Shown piece after piece: positions 10,752 through 23,178 of a DNA stretch of 64,000 nucleotides. Source of the DNA: Colius striatus (taxonomy: Eukaryota > Chordata > Aves > Coliiformes > Coliidae); the NCBI RefSeq assembly GCF_028858725.1, contig NC_084771.1, positions 6,724,915 to 6,788,914 of the forward strand. The letters are read 5' to 3'. The notes below the pieces were generated by a model, which saw only the letters and a program-made list of their open reading frames with translations, made no database searches and was not told the origin of the DNA. The position numbers and the translations under genes were made by a program. Position 1 is the stretch's first letter, and each line of letters starts with the position of its first letter.

Positions 10752-11016
10752 GGATCACAGAATCATAAGGGTTGGAAGGGACCTTGAAGTTTCATCCAGT
10801 GCAGCCCCCCTGCCAGGGCAGCACCACCTAGAGTAGGGCACACAGGAGCTCATCCAGCTGGGTTGGAATGTCCCCAGAGAAGGAGACTCCACAGCCCATC
10901 TGGGCAGCCCCTGCCAGTGCTCCCTCACCTCAACAGGGAAGAAGTTTGTGTTTCTTTGGAACCTCTTCTGTTCCAGCTTGTACCCATTGCTCCTTGTCCT
11001 ATCGCTGGACATTGTT
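10752..11016 (-). mobile_element. CR1 LINE fragment, 3' end, minus orientation
   Basis: It begins with the reverse complement of the CR1 terminus (ATCACAGAATCATAAGG) followed by GGTTGGAAGGGACCTTGAAG. It continues through the inverted CTGCCAGGGCAGC and AACCTCTTCTGTTCCAGC segments. It is 5' truncated. Confidence 0.88.
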
Positions 11017-12767
11017 GGATACTCAGTGAGGAAGCACAGGGTGAGTGGTGAGTACCTCTACAGCGTGCCTGACACTTCCAGAACTTTTACAAGCACTGAT
11101 GTCATCCATTTCTCCCTAGACCTGTGTGTGCTTTGGGTTTCCATAGCACTGCCTCAGTAGTGTTGCCTTCCACACACATTTCTGTATTGTATAAAAGTAG
11201 TTCATTTCATCTCCCTTTAAAAGTGCCACTAGATGATATTAGCTAATGTCTGCTTCCTTCTCTCCTTGGAGAAACTGTAAACACAGAGTCCTTATTCATC
11301 TTCTCCCCTCTGCTCATCATGATTACACTTTACTCATTTTGCCTCATTCTTTTTTTCCAAGGCAAGAATGTACACCACATTTGCACAGAAGTGGTTTCAT
11401 ATCTCTAATCATCCTTTATTCTCATTGTCAACAGCTATTCTAGCTCTGGTAAAACTTTGCAAGATGGGAGACTTACACACATGCACAGGTGAAAGCATTC
11501 CATGGGGTTTTACAGTATCACAACCCTGTTTCCTGGTGCACCTTTAATGCCTTTCTTAATAACACCTCAGACTCTTCAAAATACACCAGCGTTTGAGCTG
11601 ATGCTTGCAGAGATGAAGATCTTTCCTGAGTGTGAACAGAAGCTCTGGGGGCCCACTAAGCCTGTATCTGTGTCACTGATGTCCTCCTTGCTCCTCAGAT
11701 CACTCATTTTGGTTTACATCCATCCTCATGGCTTTTAATCAGACGTGATATTGCCCTAGCATTTGTTGTAAAAAGGTTCTTCCCTAACTCTGCAGCATTC
11801 ATGTTACAGATTTGCTCAAGGTAGTAGAAATTGTGAACAAAACTCTTCAGGTTCCTACTTACCCTTCAAGCCTTCTAAGCCAGGAGGAAACTCTTTCATG
11901 TTTTTCTACTGAGGAGCTGCAACTGAGTGCCTGCTGGCATTTGAAAGATGAGCTTGGTCATGCAAAAGTACTTGTAGCAAAATAACTTAAGCATGTATAA
12001 GCAATCCTATCCACATAGTTATTTGGGAGAAACTAGATACTTTTGCATATTAAACATACATTAAAAGAGAGAATAAAGAAGGTGAACTCAAATATAATGT
12101 GTCATGTTGCAGCATCAGAATGGCCCAAACTGTCCAGTGCCAAGACTATAGAAAGTACATTTGCATCCAATGACAAGTGCTGCAGAAAGGTGTATTGAGT
12201 ATGGCACAGTGAGTGCACAGGAGAGTGCTTTTTGTACTGCTGCTCTGTGTGGTAGAGTTCTTGGATTTATCCTGGCTTTAATCTCCATTTCAGTGTTTAA
12301 GTGCTATGTTAAATGCAACGGACATTCTACCCCCAGCAGCACTTGAGGGGGATAAGAGAAGCTCCCACTCTCAGGGAAGCCTCATTCTGCACCTCTTACC
12401 CATAGGTTACTCTACTCACACCACATTAAGGCTGTGAACACAGATCCCTTTGGTCATATCAGTGGTAAGTTTAGTACAGTGCCCTTGTCTTGAGATCTGC
12501 ATACTCCAGCTTTGAAAGGGCTTTCTTCTGCTGAGGTGGTGAAAGGGACCCAAGGGAAGCAAAATCAGAAGTTCTATACAGCAGTCTAACTGAAGTTCCT
12601 AAAGGGTTTTGTATTTTCACTGCAGAGATTAGGATCCACAGATCATGGAGAGGCAGAAACTGCTTGTGCAACCTGTTTTTCCTCGGACGCAAAGGTGAAT
12701 AGGAAGATACATTTTGCTTGGACGAAGATACTCTTCAGGACTGCTACCTGTAGAACACTGTAGGTTC
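11017..12767. other. region downstream of VSIG4 copy B
   Basis: This probably includes the 3' UTR of copy B, but no poly(A) signal close to the stop was convincing. A TTTATT (AATAAA on the minus strand) occurs near 11415, about 1.35 kb past the stop. No other gene is visible. Confidence 0.45.
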
Positions 12768-12960
12768 TCATACAGTGTCTCCTATTTCATATTCAGATTC
12801 CTGGGTGTTTTCAACACAGTCATTGCCATTCTTTTTTACATCTTCAGATCTTCCATCTGTCATGGGCTCCATCACATAGTTGTTTTCGGTGGAGATGATG
12901 GCTTCCTCATAGTGACCTGTGCTTTCAGACCTTGGAGAAGCTGCTGCTCTCGAGTTATGG
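12768..12960 (-). CDS. VSIG4: VSIG4 copy B exon 8: cytoplasmic tail and stop
   Basis: The phase-2 entry (TTTCAG, then C-CAT-AAC) leads to 63 further residues and TGA at 12768-12770. Tyrosines occur in GHYEEAI, NNYVMEP and ESEYEIG. The last motif is shared with copy A. The NPxY of copy A is absent. Confidence 0.9.
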
Positions 12961-15900
12961 CTGAAATCGAAATACAATATGAAAGAAGAGTTGCAACTGG
13001 AGTAGACAAAGCATCTCCCAGCCAGCAAGATTTTGAGCAAGACTCTGCTCTGACTCAAACACATGTAAACCCGGGCCATTGGATTATGACAGTGTTCTGA
13101 AGGAGAGAGTCTCCTTCATTGCTTCTAGGGACAAGGGAACCTTAGACATTATAGCAGCATTGTCTCCAGTCCAGGGAGACTTTCAGAAGCGCAGAAGGTT
13201 TGTAAGCAACACAAGGATTACCATCATTTCTTGGAATGGCACAACCAAACACTTGCTCTTTGCAAGATAAATATGTAGGTTTATGTATTAAAAAGTGGTG
13301 GAGGAATGGCACACGTTGAACTGAATGCAGCCCACATCCACCACATGGCATATGGTGTCTGCCACCTTTAAAATGAAAGTAAATCCTCTGAGGAGAAATG
13401 CCATCTCAGGATTCTACTATTACTTAAAGTCTTTGGGTAGCACAGCACTCAGGCAAACTCTGGCACATTCCACCCTGGCACTCCTCATCAGCGCTTCAGT
13501 TTGCACCTAGATAAGTGGTGCTCCTGGTATGTTTTGACTGGATTATTGGGCTTTTCAATGTATCTTCCATAGGTTAAAAGTAAACCTGAGTTTAGAGATA
13601 AGAAGCAAGTTCATCCAAGGATATTTCAGGGCTAAATCAGACTGTGATCTATACAGCAAGAGCCTTAGCTCTCTAGACGGGCAATTCCTGTTCTTTGCAT
13701 ATGAAAAAGCACTGGGAATTTGTCCTTGGCAGTGCCCTTCAGTAGGCTTCTTTGGGCTGAGGAGTTAATAAATGGCTCTTGCTTATTTTTATGATTCTAA
13801 TACTGCCAAGGAAAAGATCCTTCTTCCTACATTTTATGTTGATGTGGAAAGCCCATAGATCATCAGTACAATGTACTACTGAGCAGGAAGCTTTTCATCT
13901 TGACAACTGAGTAGCACCATTTTTTTCTGCTCTGAAACAGCCCCAAAGATTGATCAATACGTTAGACAAAGTCTTATACTCACAATTTTACGTCATAGAC
14001 TTGAGCTGGAAAAGAATAATCAGAAATGTGTGTCAATAATCTGCATTTATATTCTCAAAAAAAGAATTTCTACTGTTTTGATACAGGAAAGTGACCTCTG
14101 AAGACAGAATAAAGCCAGGAACCTTAGAGTTCTTGTTAGTTGGGTGATGCCCCTTGTTCTTAGGATTCAGTCCAAGAAAATGAAAATAACTCATATCCCA
14201 GCTGTAGCACAACTGAGTCAAAATAACTGGCTCAAGGTCAAAGGCAAAGTTGAATTTAGAAACTAGAAGTTCCCAGTTCCAACAATTTTCCTATTAATTA
14301 GAAGTTCAGCATGGAACAAATTAGAAAGAGGTTATTCTGGCTTCCCTTAAAAACACAACAGAAAGAGACAGAAAAAGGTAAAAGGAGTATTTGATAATAA
14401 TCATTATCAATTGGTATCATGGAGTTGTAGAAGAGCAATTAAAGAAGCAAAGGGAGAAGGAGAAATACTAATACTGGCCATCACCATCAGTAAACCCCAA
14501 CCCACCCCATGTGCTCTCTGTACTCTGCAAAGTGCTGCTGGTGTGAAAAGGGGCCCTTAAGGCAGCATTTGGCCAGGATCTTTCCAGTACTAGTACAGAA
14601 GAGACAAAAGCCTTCAGGGAAATACATCCCACACCTGGAGATAGGAAAGGGAGTCCCATCCCCAAACCCTCCAGGGTTACCCCAGCTGGGCAAACACCGC
14701 ACAGGCAAGTTTTCCAGAACGTGCTACTCACTGTCTTTGGGCTTCCGAATGCAAATGATAAGAAAGATGACAAGGAAAACCACAGCACCACAAACCAGAG
14801 CAATCAGGATGACCAGGTACAGAGACAAGTGAGTCCCTTGGAGATCTAGAGCAACACAGCAGAGGAGTTTCAGACAGAGCTGCCCTCCCTGGTGACAGCA
14901 GCAGCAGGAGTTGCTCGATGCTGACTTTGCCCACCGACAGCCACAGCCAGCCCTGCCGTGGGCACACAGGGCTGTGCTGCATCTGCCTGTCCCATCCCCA
15001 CAGCACCTTCTTCCTAGGGCTCTGCAGCCACCCAAACTCACTGTGCCCACCCCCATCACCGAGGGACCATGGCCACGAATGAGCCGCAGAGCCTCAGTGC
15101 TGAGGCCAGCTGAGGCTGTGAGGGGGCAAATAGTTGCACTACACCATGTAATGCAGGGTCTCAGCTTTTCATTCAAGGATACTGTTCAGTTGTGTTTGGA
15201 ACACGTTTAAACCTACCACAGCACTGCAAAGCTACAAGAGGTACAGAAGATCTGTGTGAGTTGCACACTGAGGCTTTTCTGCCCTTCTAACATCGACACT
15301 CAAAAGATTTAAATGAGCTACTGCTCAGGAGCACAGCAACGACTCTGCAGGCTCCAGCTATGAAAGCTCTTTTCTTCATCATCAGTACATCCAGAGTCTT
15401 TTAAAAAGTCACCTTGGATCATTTAGATGCCTTGAGAACAGCCACTAAAACAATTTGCAGGCAGAAGGCAGAACACTAATTTTGAGGCTGAAGGCACTGA
15501 CTGCTGTCCCTAATTTCAGCTCTGTTTTGTTCTCCACTTACTCTGAGTTGTAGAATTCTTTTCTGGGTATCCCACACCATTCTCAGAAATCACTGCTGTT
15601 ACAGGCAGATCTGCAGAACAAACAGATGTGAAAGGCTCACAGTGCATTTCCAGTCCTCATTTTAGCCCCAGGAGATACAGGACTAAGTTTCCATGAGCAG
15701 ACCTGCTCTAGCTCAGGTCTGCATTTCCACATCCCACAAAAAAACAAACTGCAAATCACAGGCCCTCCTTCAAAACAACTGTCCTTGCTAAGATAGACTG
15801 CTTCCAGTCCACTGGGAAGCAGCTTTTGCATCGCTTTATCTGCCACTGGAGGCACTAGCTCTGCCTCACACTTCAGCTGCTTTCATTCAAGACCAGAGAA

Positions 15901-18900
15901 CAAGTTTAAAAAGCCCTTAAAAAACCCCCAGAAAATAGAACATCCTGTATGGTCCACACATTAGGACACAGTATTTCTAGCAGCCCCAAAACACATGCAG
16001 AGCCTGTCCTGCAGCCACAACCTTCCCTGAGAGCAAGCCAAAAGCCCTCTGCAGACTGGAGAGTAAAGGACAACGTTCAACACTCAGAAATGTCTGGATC
16101 GAGAAGCGAGGCACATGGACTAAAACACAGTATTGTCAAGACTGTATTCCCCAGCAACAAAATCCCCTGCTAAGCACTAGTGTCATCTCCCACCCCGACT
16201 CCTCGTCAGCCCTAAGTGCTGTTTCCCAGACCTGTGGTTGGGGGGTGGCTCGCTGAGGCTCCCACGTCTGTCCAAGAGGCCACGGTTGTTGTCAGCACAT
16301 CTGCAGGGTGAATGAGAGAGAGAGGCTCACACAGCAGTTTGGCTGTTTGTGATGCTGCTGCAATACAGAACTTCTCCACTGGTGGGATAAAGCCATGAGG
16401 AACCAGCCAATGGCGTTAACAAGCACAGCCATCACTACTGGCTGCTCCCTTGCTCTGTGCCCATGTGTGCAACTGCTGGAAAAAGCAACACGTCCTTTCA
16501 GACATCATGACCTCCCTTCCACCGAGAGCTCAGCAGACTTTGCCTCTTTCAAAGGTCACTGTGTGGTATCTGTGCTTGGCTCTGTGATCACACACTTCAT
16601 GGCTCTGGTTACCTGTCACAGCTTCCACTGGGCACCCGTCATGCACCACCTTGCAGAGCCTGGATACACCAGAGCAGGGTGTGTATAACGTGGCACATGT
16701 TTTCCAGAAGCATGCAGCCAGTCATAAGGAGCAAAGGATGGTTCAATTTTTTCACCTCCTAAGTTACCACTTGTACATTCCTCATACTCAAAATGAAGAC
16801 CTGGTTCAAAACTTGCTAAACTGCAACAGGCAGCATGACACAGCCAGCAAGAATTTTAAGAAGTTTTAAACACAAAACTTCTTTTGCATCAGAAAAATAA
16901 CCAACAGTTCCTCTAAATAGGAGAGGGAAATTTAATACAGAAGGTAAAAAAAAAGATAGAAAGCCAGAGCCAGTGATGAGAAACGTTTTAGAGAGCAGAA
17001 GGCCACGGGGTTTTTGCATTTTCTTCTCTCAGGGAAGTGTTCCTTTCAGTACACGAGGATTCCAGACATTTTCCATGCAGCTGTGGCTCCAGGGACTCAC
17101 CTCTCACTATCAGCTCCACGACGTTGCTCTGCTGTGCAGTCCTAGCCCCAACCCCGTTCTGTGCCTCGCAGTAGTACTGCCCGGTGTCGGAGGGCTGCAG
17201 GCTGTCCCACGCCAGCTCAGCCTGGCTGCTCAGGAGCAGGGCTTTCCCTCCCGGGGTGCCCCTGAACCAGCGGTAGCTGATGGGGGGGGACCCGCTGGCC
17301 ACACAGGTCAGGCTGGTGCTGGCTCCTGCCGGGACCGTCAGCCCCAGCTCGCCGGCCCTGACGATGGGCTTGCTCACTGCAACTGGAACACAAAGCAGAT
17401 GGGGCCCAGGTTGAGGTGTGGAAGGGGTCCTCCGTCCCGCTTCCACGGCAGCTCATGCTCTGGCTTCCAGGGCTTTCCCAGGAAAAAGAGGGGCTGTGCT
17501 GTCACATCAGCTCCCTGCACAGGTCAATCTTGGCTTATCTGTGCCCGTACCAGCTATATCAGCCATCACACCTCCTACACGATAGCCTGCTCTGCTGCCT
17601 TGATGCCATCTCTGTTTATACGTCACCACTGCCCAGGCAAAGGGATATCGGGCACATACTGATAAAATCAAAGCGATGCAATGCCATTGGCACTTCCCCT
17701 CTGGTGTGTGTCCCTTGGAAACATTGAGCCATTGGATACAGGTACAGCCATGGACAGACAGGTAATGAAAAGGCCACAAATCCTCCTCCAGCTCCCAAAC
17801 CACAAGGTGAGGCATCGTGGCAGAATTCCCTCTGACCCATTGCTGCTTCTTGCTGCAGTCTGGCTCCACTCAGCAAACTGCTCCTGCATCACAGCAGATG
17901 GTCACTACCTACCTGACCTGTTGAGCTCCTAAAAGCCTTCCTGAGCCAGGTCTTACTCTCCCAGGCAGTTTACCTTTAACAACCTCCACTTGAGTGGTGA
18001 TCTCTTTTGCTATCAGGCTGTTGTTGCTGTTTCTCCAGGTGACCTGGCAAGTGTAGGCTCCCCTGTCAGAGATCTCCAGGTTCAGGATGTGGAGAGACAC
18101 ATTCCCTGGGGCATCCTTCAGGACGCTGACCCTGCCCCTGTACTCCGTCAGGGCAACGTGGTCACCGGTTTTATCCCTCCGAAAGACGGTGCCAGAGCTC
18201 TGATCGTGTACCACAGTCCACAGCAGCGTTTCCTGCACAAACTCCTTGACAGGCACATAGGCACATGGCAAGGTGGTAGATCCTTTCCATACACCTTTGA
18301 TCTCATTGGGGCCAGTCAGGTCTGGAAAAGCTGCAGGAAGAATGCAGAAAGAAAATAATTACCAAAAAGTGACGAGAGTGAAGGCAGCTCCTGGGTGATG
18401 AAGCAGTGGTGAGAGCATCAGCAAGTGGAATGCACCAAATCAGCAGCACGGGCAGTCAGCATAAACTCTGAGGGATGATCTGTTCAGGGATGAGCTAACA
18501 AAAAAGCACTGTGGCATGAGGAAGGCAGATGGGAGACAGCTGACTGCCAGGGCCACCGATTCATGCCCTGTGTGCAGCTTGGCTCTCATGCTCTGCCTGG
18601 TGCTTTCCTGCAGGCAAGGACCATGCAGAGCACAGGATCAGTATTGGCAGCCGACTCAGACCTGAGGAAAGGGGTTTGTGTCATGCCTGAGCTGCACAGC
18701 TGCTGCTGCTCCCTCTGCCCCACGTCACCCTCAGCCTTTCCTGGGAACACTAAATGTTATCAGCTAACAACAGGGTTTGTGGTTTTCTCTGTTGCCCATT
18801 TGTTCATCTAATAGACACTGGTTTTTCAGACTAAGCTGAATTTAAGCAGCTTAAGCATTGGAACAAAGAAGTCTAAAACTTTTAAGGTTTTCCTGTAAGA

Positions 18901-19372
18901 CAACTCTGTTGCCCTTGTCCCAGGAGTTTTCCCTCACACTTAAAACTGAACCTTTGCTTCCATAGGCACTTCACTCTTTTCTCCTGCTTTCCAAACCTCC
19001 CCTTTCTTGGGAACACAAACACTAACCAGGCTCTTGGTTCTGGGCTTCTCAGGTGCTCTGGGAAATAACCACCACAGTGTCTACGGGACATTTGTACTCT
19101 GAGTGGGTGGGCAGCATTTCCATGGCCTTCATGCACTGTTGCACACAGCAGCCACTGGCTTTGAAACAGCTGAATGCTGAGTCAGCAGCATGCAAAGAAG
19201 TTGTCCTTTTTGCCATATTTCTAGTCCCAAAATAAAACCACCCCTGTACAAACACACACAGACACATCAATACCAGGGAGGAACTGCCCTGAGCAGGAGA
19301 CCTTTCCACAGACTCACCGTTGCAGAGGAGAAGAAGAGTCACAAGCACGGCTGCTCTCACCAGCAGCCCCAT
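12768..19372 (-). CDS. VSIG4: VSIG4-type immunoglobulin receptor, copy B (8 coding exons, about 386 aa)
   Basis: This is a type I membrane Ig receptor of the VSIG4/CRIg family, expected on macrophages as a complement-fragment receptor and T-cell inhibitor. My spliced order is 19318-19372, 17974-18330, 17101-17382, 16232-16300, 15542-15610, 14732-14845, 13984-14005, 12768-12960. It encodes signal peptide, V-set, C2-set, two stalk exons, membrane helix, microexon and tail. The total is 1161 nt including TGA, close to the length I recall for mammalian VSIG4. Exons 1-3 match the lengths of copy A exactly (55, 357, 282 nt). Its membrane exon is a conventional Leu/Ile/Val helix. It sits directly between copy A and HSF3 on the same strand, so the pair is a head-to-tail duplication. 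Which copy is the true orthologue of mammalian VSIG4 cannot be decided by eye. Confidence 0.92.
12961..14731 (-). other. VSIG4 copy B introns 6-7
   Basis: Introns flanking the microexon. They are AT-rich and no repeat was recognised. Confidence 0.6.
13984..14005 (-). CDS. VSIG4: VSIG4 copy B exon 7: 22-nt microexon
   Basis: This 22-nt exon between TTTTCCAG and GTGAGT goes from phase 1 to phase 2 and encodes TQVYDVKF across the junctions. Length, phases and the Tyr match the copy A microexon. Confidence 0.78.
14732..14845 (-). CDS. VSIG4: VSIG4 copy B exon 6: transmembrane helix
   Basis: This 114-nt phase 1-1 exon follows a TTGCTCTAG acceptor and precedes a GTGAGT donor. It encodes a strongly hydrophobic helix running from LSLYLVILIAL to FLVIFLIICI, followed by RKPKD as the stop-transfer. 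Confidence 0.9.
15542..15610 (-). CDS. VSIG4: VSIG4 copy B exon 5: second stalk segment
   Basis: This 69-nt phase 1-1 exon lies between TTCTGCAG and GTAAGT. It encodes DLPVTAVISENGVGYPEK, then NSTTQ, with one N-glycosylation site (NST). Its length equals the previous stalk exon. It joins the membrane exon in frame. Confidence 0.7.
16232..16300 (-). CDS. VSIG4: VSIG4 copy B exon 4: Thr-rich stalk
   Basis: This 69-nt phase 1-1 exon lies between ACCCTGCAG and GTCTGG. It encodes DVLTTTVASWTDVGASASHP, then PTT. A Thr-rich stretch containing a Trp occupies the same place in mammalian VSIG4 as I recall it. It was not visible as a long ORF. Confidence 0.72.
17089..17519. repeat. near-identical paralogous tract (partner 2309-2739)
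   Basis: This is the copy B end of the tract described at 2309-2739. It covers the C2 exon, 137 bp of the upstream intron and about 10 bp of the downstream intron. The flanks are unrelated. Confidence 0.9.
17101..17382 (-). CDS. VSIG4: VSIG4 copy B exon 3: C2-set Ig domain
   Basis: This 282-nt phase 1-1 exon has both C2 cysteines (SLTCVASG, QYYCEAQN). It is almost identical to the copy A exon and lies in the shared 429-bp tract. The single amino-acid difference is Asn here for Ser, in QQSNVVEL. Confidence 0.94.
17974..18330 (-). CDS. VSIG4: VSIG4 copy B exon 2: V-set Ig domain
   Basis: This 357-nt phase 1-1 exon follows a TTCCTGCAG acceptor. It contains WKGSTTLPCAY, the core Trp in LLWTV, TGDHV, RGRVSV and DRGAYTCQV. 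The exon starts upstream of the first Met in this frame, so an ORF-based start would be wrong. Confidence 0.93.
18331..19317 (-). other. VSIG4 copy B intron 1
   Basis: Intron between the signal peptide and V-set exons, about 1 kb against 2.5 kb in copy A. Nothing further was seen. Confidence 0.65.
19318..19372 (-). CDS. VSIG4: VSIG4 copy B exon 1: start and signal peptide
   Basis: The exon encodes MGLLVRAAVLVTLLLLCN, a strong hydrophobic leader, then a phase-1 GTGAGT donor. Its length matches exon 1 of copy A. Confidence 0.9.
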
Positions 19373-22300
19373 CCTTCACAGGCAGCAGCCTCTCCCTCTC
19401 AAGTAGGGGAGACCTCTTGTCTCTGAGTCTCTCTGAGTCCGGGACCAAATCACAAACACTTTCCTTTCATCACTCACTTTGTCATCGAGAGCCCAGGACA
19501 GATTCTGATGGTTCTTCCTTCTGCTTTTTCGGAAAGAAGGTTCTTGGTGATGACTGTCAGAGGTGTGGGCGGAACAGAAGTTCTAAGGGAGGGTGAAGGG
19601 AAGAAAGTTTAAGAATTACTTCTCCTCTGTTTTGTATTTCCCATAGAGTATGCTTTTTTCCCCTTCTCTTTTTTAATTCCCCTTTAAAAAAAGTTTCCTT
19701 TGTTTCTTTTTGTTCCTAGGCACCTATTTCTTCCTCTTCTCCTGCTTGCATTGCTTTATCAATCATAGGTTTTTAACAAGCCTATTACATGTAAGAAAAT
19801 CTGAGAGAGTACTCTTAAGAAGCTGAACACCCAATGTCCTTAACTATTCATTTTCTTACAGCTTTGTTGAGGAGCTCACCACAGCATTTCAAACTAAGAT
19901 TCATGAAACACCCTAAATCGTCACATTACCAGTGCAAGACAGATGGTCCTTTTCAACTGAAATACTCTATTCTGTATCATCATATCTGCTTTAAGAGATA
20001 GAGAACTTAGATATACCGATCTGAAAATTCTTTCCAAGAGCTGCCCACACCTGGTCTGACCCTCCTACTCCACCACAGATGGATCTTCCTTTCTCTGGAA
20101 GCCATTTAGCTTCTTGGTTTAATTGATTAATTGCATTCAATTAAAAACATGGATTAGGGCCATATACACCTGCATTTCCCTCATAGACTCTACTTCAGAA
20201 ACAGGTAAACAATTATATGCCTGGAGAGGAAAAAAAAGAACTTGTGAAAGTAGAAAATCTTTGGGACTATGGGAAGCTTCTTAATGGGATTAATGGGATT
20301 CATCTCTTAAACTGAGATTAAATGAAATCTGTTGTTGTTGATTACAGGTGATATTATAGTTAATCTGCATTATTAAGAAACTGAGTGCTAAACCTGTCTA
20401 GGAGAAGTATCTGTTCTCCACTGAAGTATTATCTTCAGGAGATTTTATGTTCCCCCTTCAGTCTTCTGGAGCCCTTAATCTTTCTTACGCTCTAATGACA
20501 GAAGTCTCTTCTGCTCCATTGTGGTGAGATAGACCCATATGAGCACTTTGCTGTCGTCACATCCAAACTCAGCATCCTGTACTCAAATGCAAATAGCCAG
20601 AGAAATTAAACACAGTTACCAAAATCCCAGACCATTTTGTGAAGTACCACCCTCCTTTAATGATAGCAAGACAATGTTTGCATCTGCAGAAGCACAGTGC
20701 AGGACACCAGAACAATAGACAATAGTTACTGCCTACCTGAGTCTGAAGTAGTGGGAGCCATTTCTTCACGCTGGTTCCACCTACATTGTCATTTGTGAGC
20801 AATTTTGTTAGGTTGTTATGTAATTTAACATTAAAAACAGGAGACTTGTGTAAACAGGCCTGGCAGCTGTGATCTTATCTTGTTCCTTTTGAGGTCTTTG
20901 GTAGTTCAATCTGCAGAACAATAGTGCTTCAAAGCATATACAAAGATAGAAGTGTGGATTTTTTTTCACCTTATTTGTTATTAACATGTAGGTAATTATA
21001 AGAATGTTGTTGATGTGAGTTTGAATTTTGTTCTTTTCAGGTTATAACGTTCTGATCTCTGTTTCCCTGAAGCTGGTGATTTTACTACAATTTTCATGCC
21101 TTTATTTGGTTAGAAAATCTTTATATACTTGTGGTTGCTTATCAGTCGTGGCCTAATCACCTGTTCAAATAATTTCTTACCATCTACTGTATTTGCAGTT
21201 ACACCTATAATTGAAGAGGACATCTAACCAGCATGAGTTCAAAGTGCTTCAGAAAATATCCTACCTGATAGAGCTGAAAAGATGTTCAGTGGAGATTCAA
21301 GACATCTTGGGACCTGATTTCACATGCTCCTCCCTTGTAACCCTGCATTCCTCCATCAGAAATACTCTGTGAGATACAACTCCAATCTGTGGTCCTCAGG
21401 ATGGAGAGAAGCAGGATGAGCTTGTGGGGGACCACAGTGTTCACATACTTCTTGGTTCAAAAAAGGAAGAGAAAAGAACACGTTAAATTCAAATTAATGA
21501 AACTCCTTCTGGGGAGCACAGCTGGCAACAGGAGGGCAGAAGCCAAAATTGACTAAGTCATAAGGGAACCTACAGTAGCAGAGTAAGTACCAACCAGGAA
21601 GCTAAAACTCAAACTGTGTAAGAAAAAACCCCAATTTATTTATATATTTATACTAAGATTCACCTTTTTGGCTGGGGGCAGGAGGAATCTCTTTTCCTTT
21701 CTATGCTTCAAGTAGACACCTGTACACCAAGATGACCCTTGGTAGCAATCTCCTGCTTCGGCTTTGGGGAACTATTGTAACACAGATACTACTTGTCAAA
21801 ACAACTGTTGTTTTAAGAAGACAGCAAAACATTTTGAGTGTAGGCTGGGTGAGGTGGCATCATACAGTCCAGGAAAGATGGATCAAAGAAAGTGTTTCTG
21901 GTATTCTGGAAAGCTCCATGTTAGCAAGCACTCAGCATAGGAGATAAAAATGGATGGCTCAGCTGACACAGTCAGTGTGGGGAGGGCTAGTCTGGGACAG
22001 CATGTGAAATGCTTGTGAAAGGGATGTGTGACAGGCACTTCACTTTCTCAGGCAGCAGCTGTGTATGTTGCGGAGTGGGGGAAGGAAACTTGCAGTTTAG
22101 TGAAGAGACTGTGGTCACAGGTAACACAAATATGTCCCACATCCAGTTGCAGGGGCAGAGTGGTCCTGAGCAGCACTCTGGCCTGGGCTGAGAGGCTGGT
22201 GACCTGCTGCTGCTGGCCCCTGGGCCAGGGCTGTGCCAGTGGTATATAGGCATTTGGCATATAAACATTTGTTTTCTTGGCAGCAGAAATGATAAACAGA

Positions 22301-23160
22301 GCTCTTTACCTCAAGGATAATACCATAAAACCTGTGAGGGCTGCAATGCCCCAGCACAGCTCTGCCTGATGCAAAGGCTGTCAGTGCTGCTTCCTCTCCT
22401 GTGTCTCCAGTAAATGTTTTAATCAATACCTGTCTCCCTGAACCCATGAAAAACCCTGGCACTGGTGCACTGCACCTGGTAGAGCCCTGCTGAGAAATGG
22501 CTTTTTGGGAAGGGCTGTGAGGGGAGGACAGGGCAGGTGCTGAGGCCCCATACACAGCCTCCATCTGAGCAACTGCCCTGAGAGTTGGCAAATACAGGGG
22601 TACCCCTCCTCAGCTGAAATATTGTCTGCATAAGGAAAAGGTGGTAAAAAATCCACAGCAGAATTCACAGTGTAGTTGGTTGTTATGGAGACACTCTCCA
22701 GAGCCCTGGACAGTTTTGACCAGGCAGGGAGTTACAAAAGACAGATGCAGGAGGAGTTCACAGGGGGACCCAGTGGCAAGAACTGATGAAGAGGAGGAGC
22801 TGCATGGTTAAGAGTGGCCAGTCCCCTTCCCAGAAGCTCTGATTCCATAGTAGGTGCCAGGCTGACCTTTGCATTTCTGTTAGTTGTGAAGCACCAGCAG
22901 CAGCTGCACAGTGAGAGCCTCAGGCCTCAGGCAGCATTAAAGCTCTCCTTTCTAGAAAAGTCAGTAAACAGGTTTGGGAAATATTGGCACACACAGGAAC
23001 ACACACAAAAAGAATGTACAAGAAACACAGTCATGGTTTTGCAATTCTTGAGTTTAATTACCTCAGAATGTGGGTTTTTCTTCAGCCTCCCCCGTTCCAT
23101 TGCAATCTTTTTTAGGAAACTTGCAAAAAACACACTTTTCCTAGACCAGTACATAAACCA
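19373..23160. other. spacer between VSIG4 copy B and HSF3
   Basis: This holds the unmapped 5' UTR and promoter of VSIG4 copy B at its left end. No gene, tRNA or recognisable repeat was found. The ORFs around 22000-22700 show no domain features and sit on both strands. Confidence 0.5.
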
Positions 23161-23178
23161 GACACAGATGCACAAGTT

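Larger units (their letters stand above)
14846..17100 (-). other. VSIG4 copy B introns 3-5
   Basis: Introns around the two stalk exons. No mobile element was recognised. Further alternative stalk exons cannot be excluded. Confidence 0.55.

Noticed and set aside
11415-11420. AATAAA on the minus strand as the VSIG4 copy B poly(A) site
   Set aside because: It is 1.35 kb from the stop with no supporting context, so it was left as a possibility only.
6184-12767. A third, decayed VSIG4 copy between copies A and B
   Set aside because: No V-set or C2-set cysteine motifs were found. Only CR1 fragments and featureless sequence are present.
14724-15176. 150-aa ORF with a membrane helix read as a stand-alone gene
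   Set aside because: Its hydrophobic end is the membrane exon of VSIG4 copy B, and the upstream part is intron.
22115-22668. Overlapping ORFs around 22.1-22.7 kb
   Set aside because: No domain, signal peptide or splice pattern, and comparable ORFs occur on both strands.
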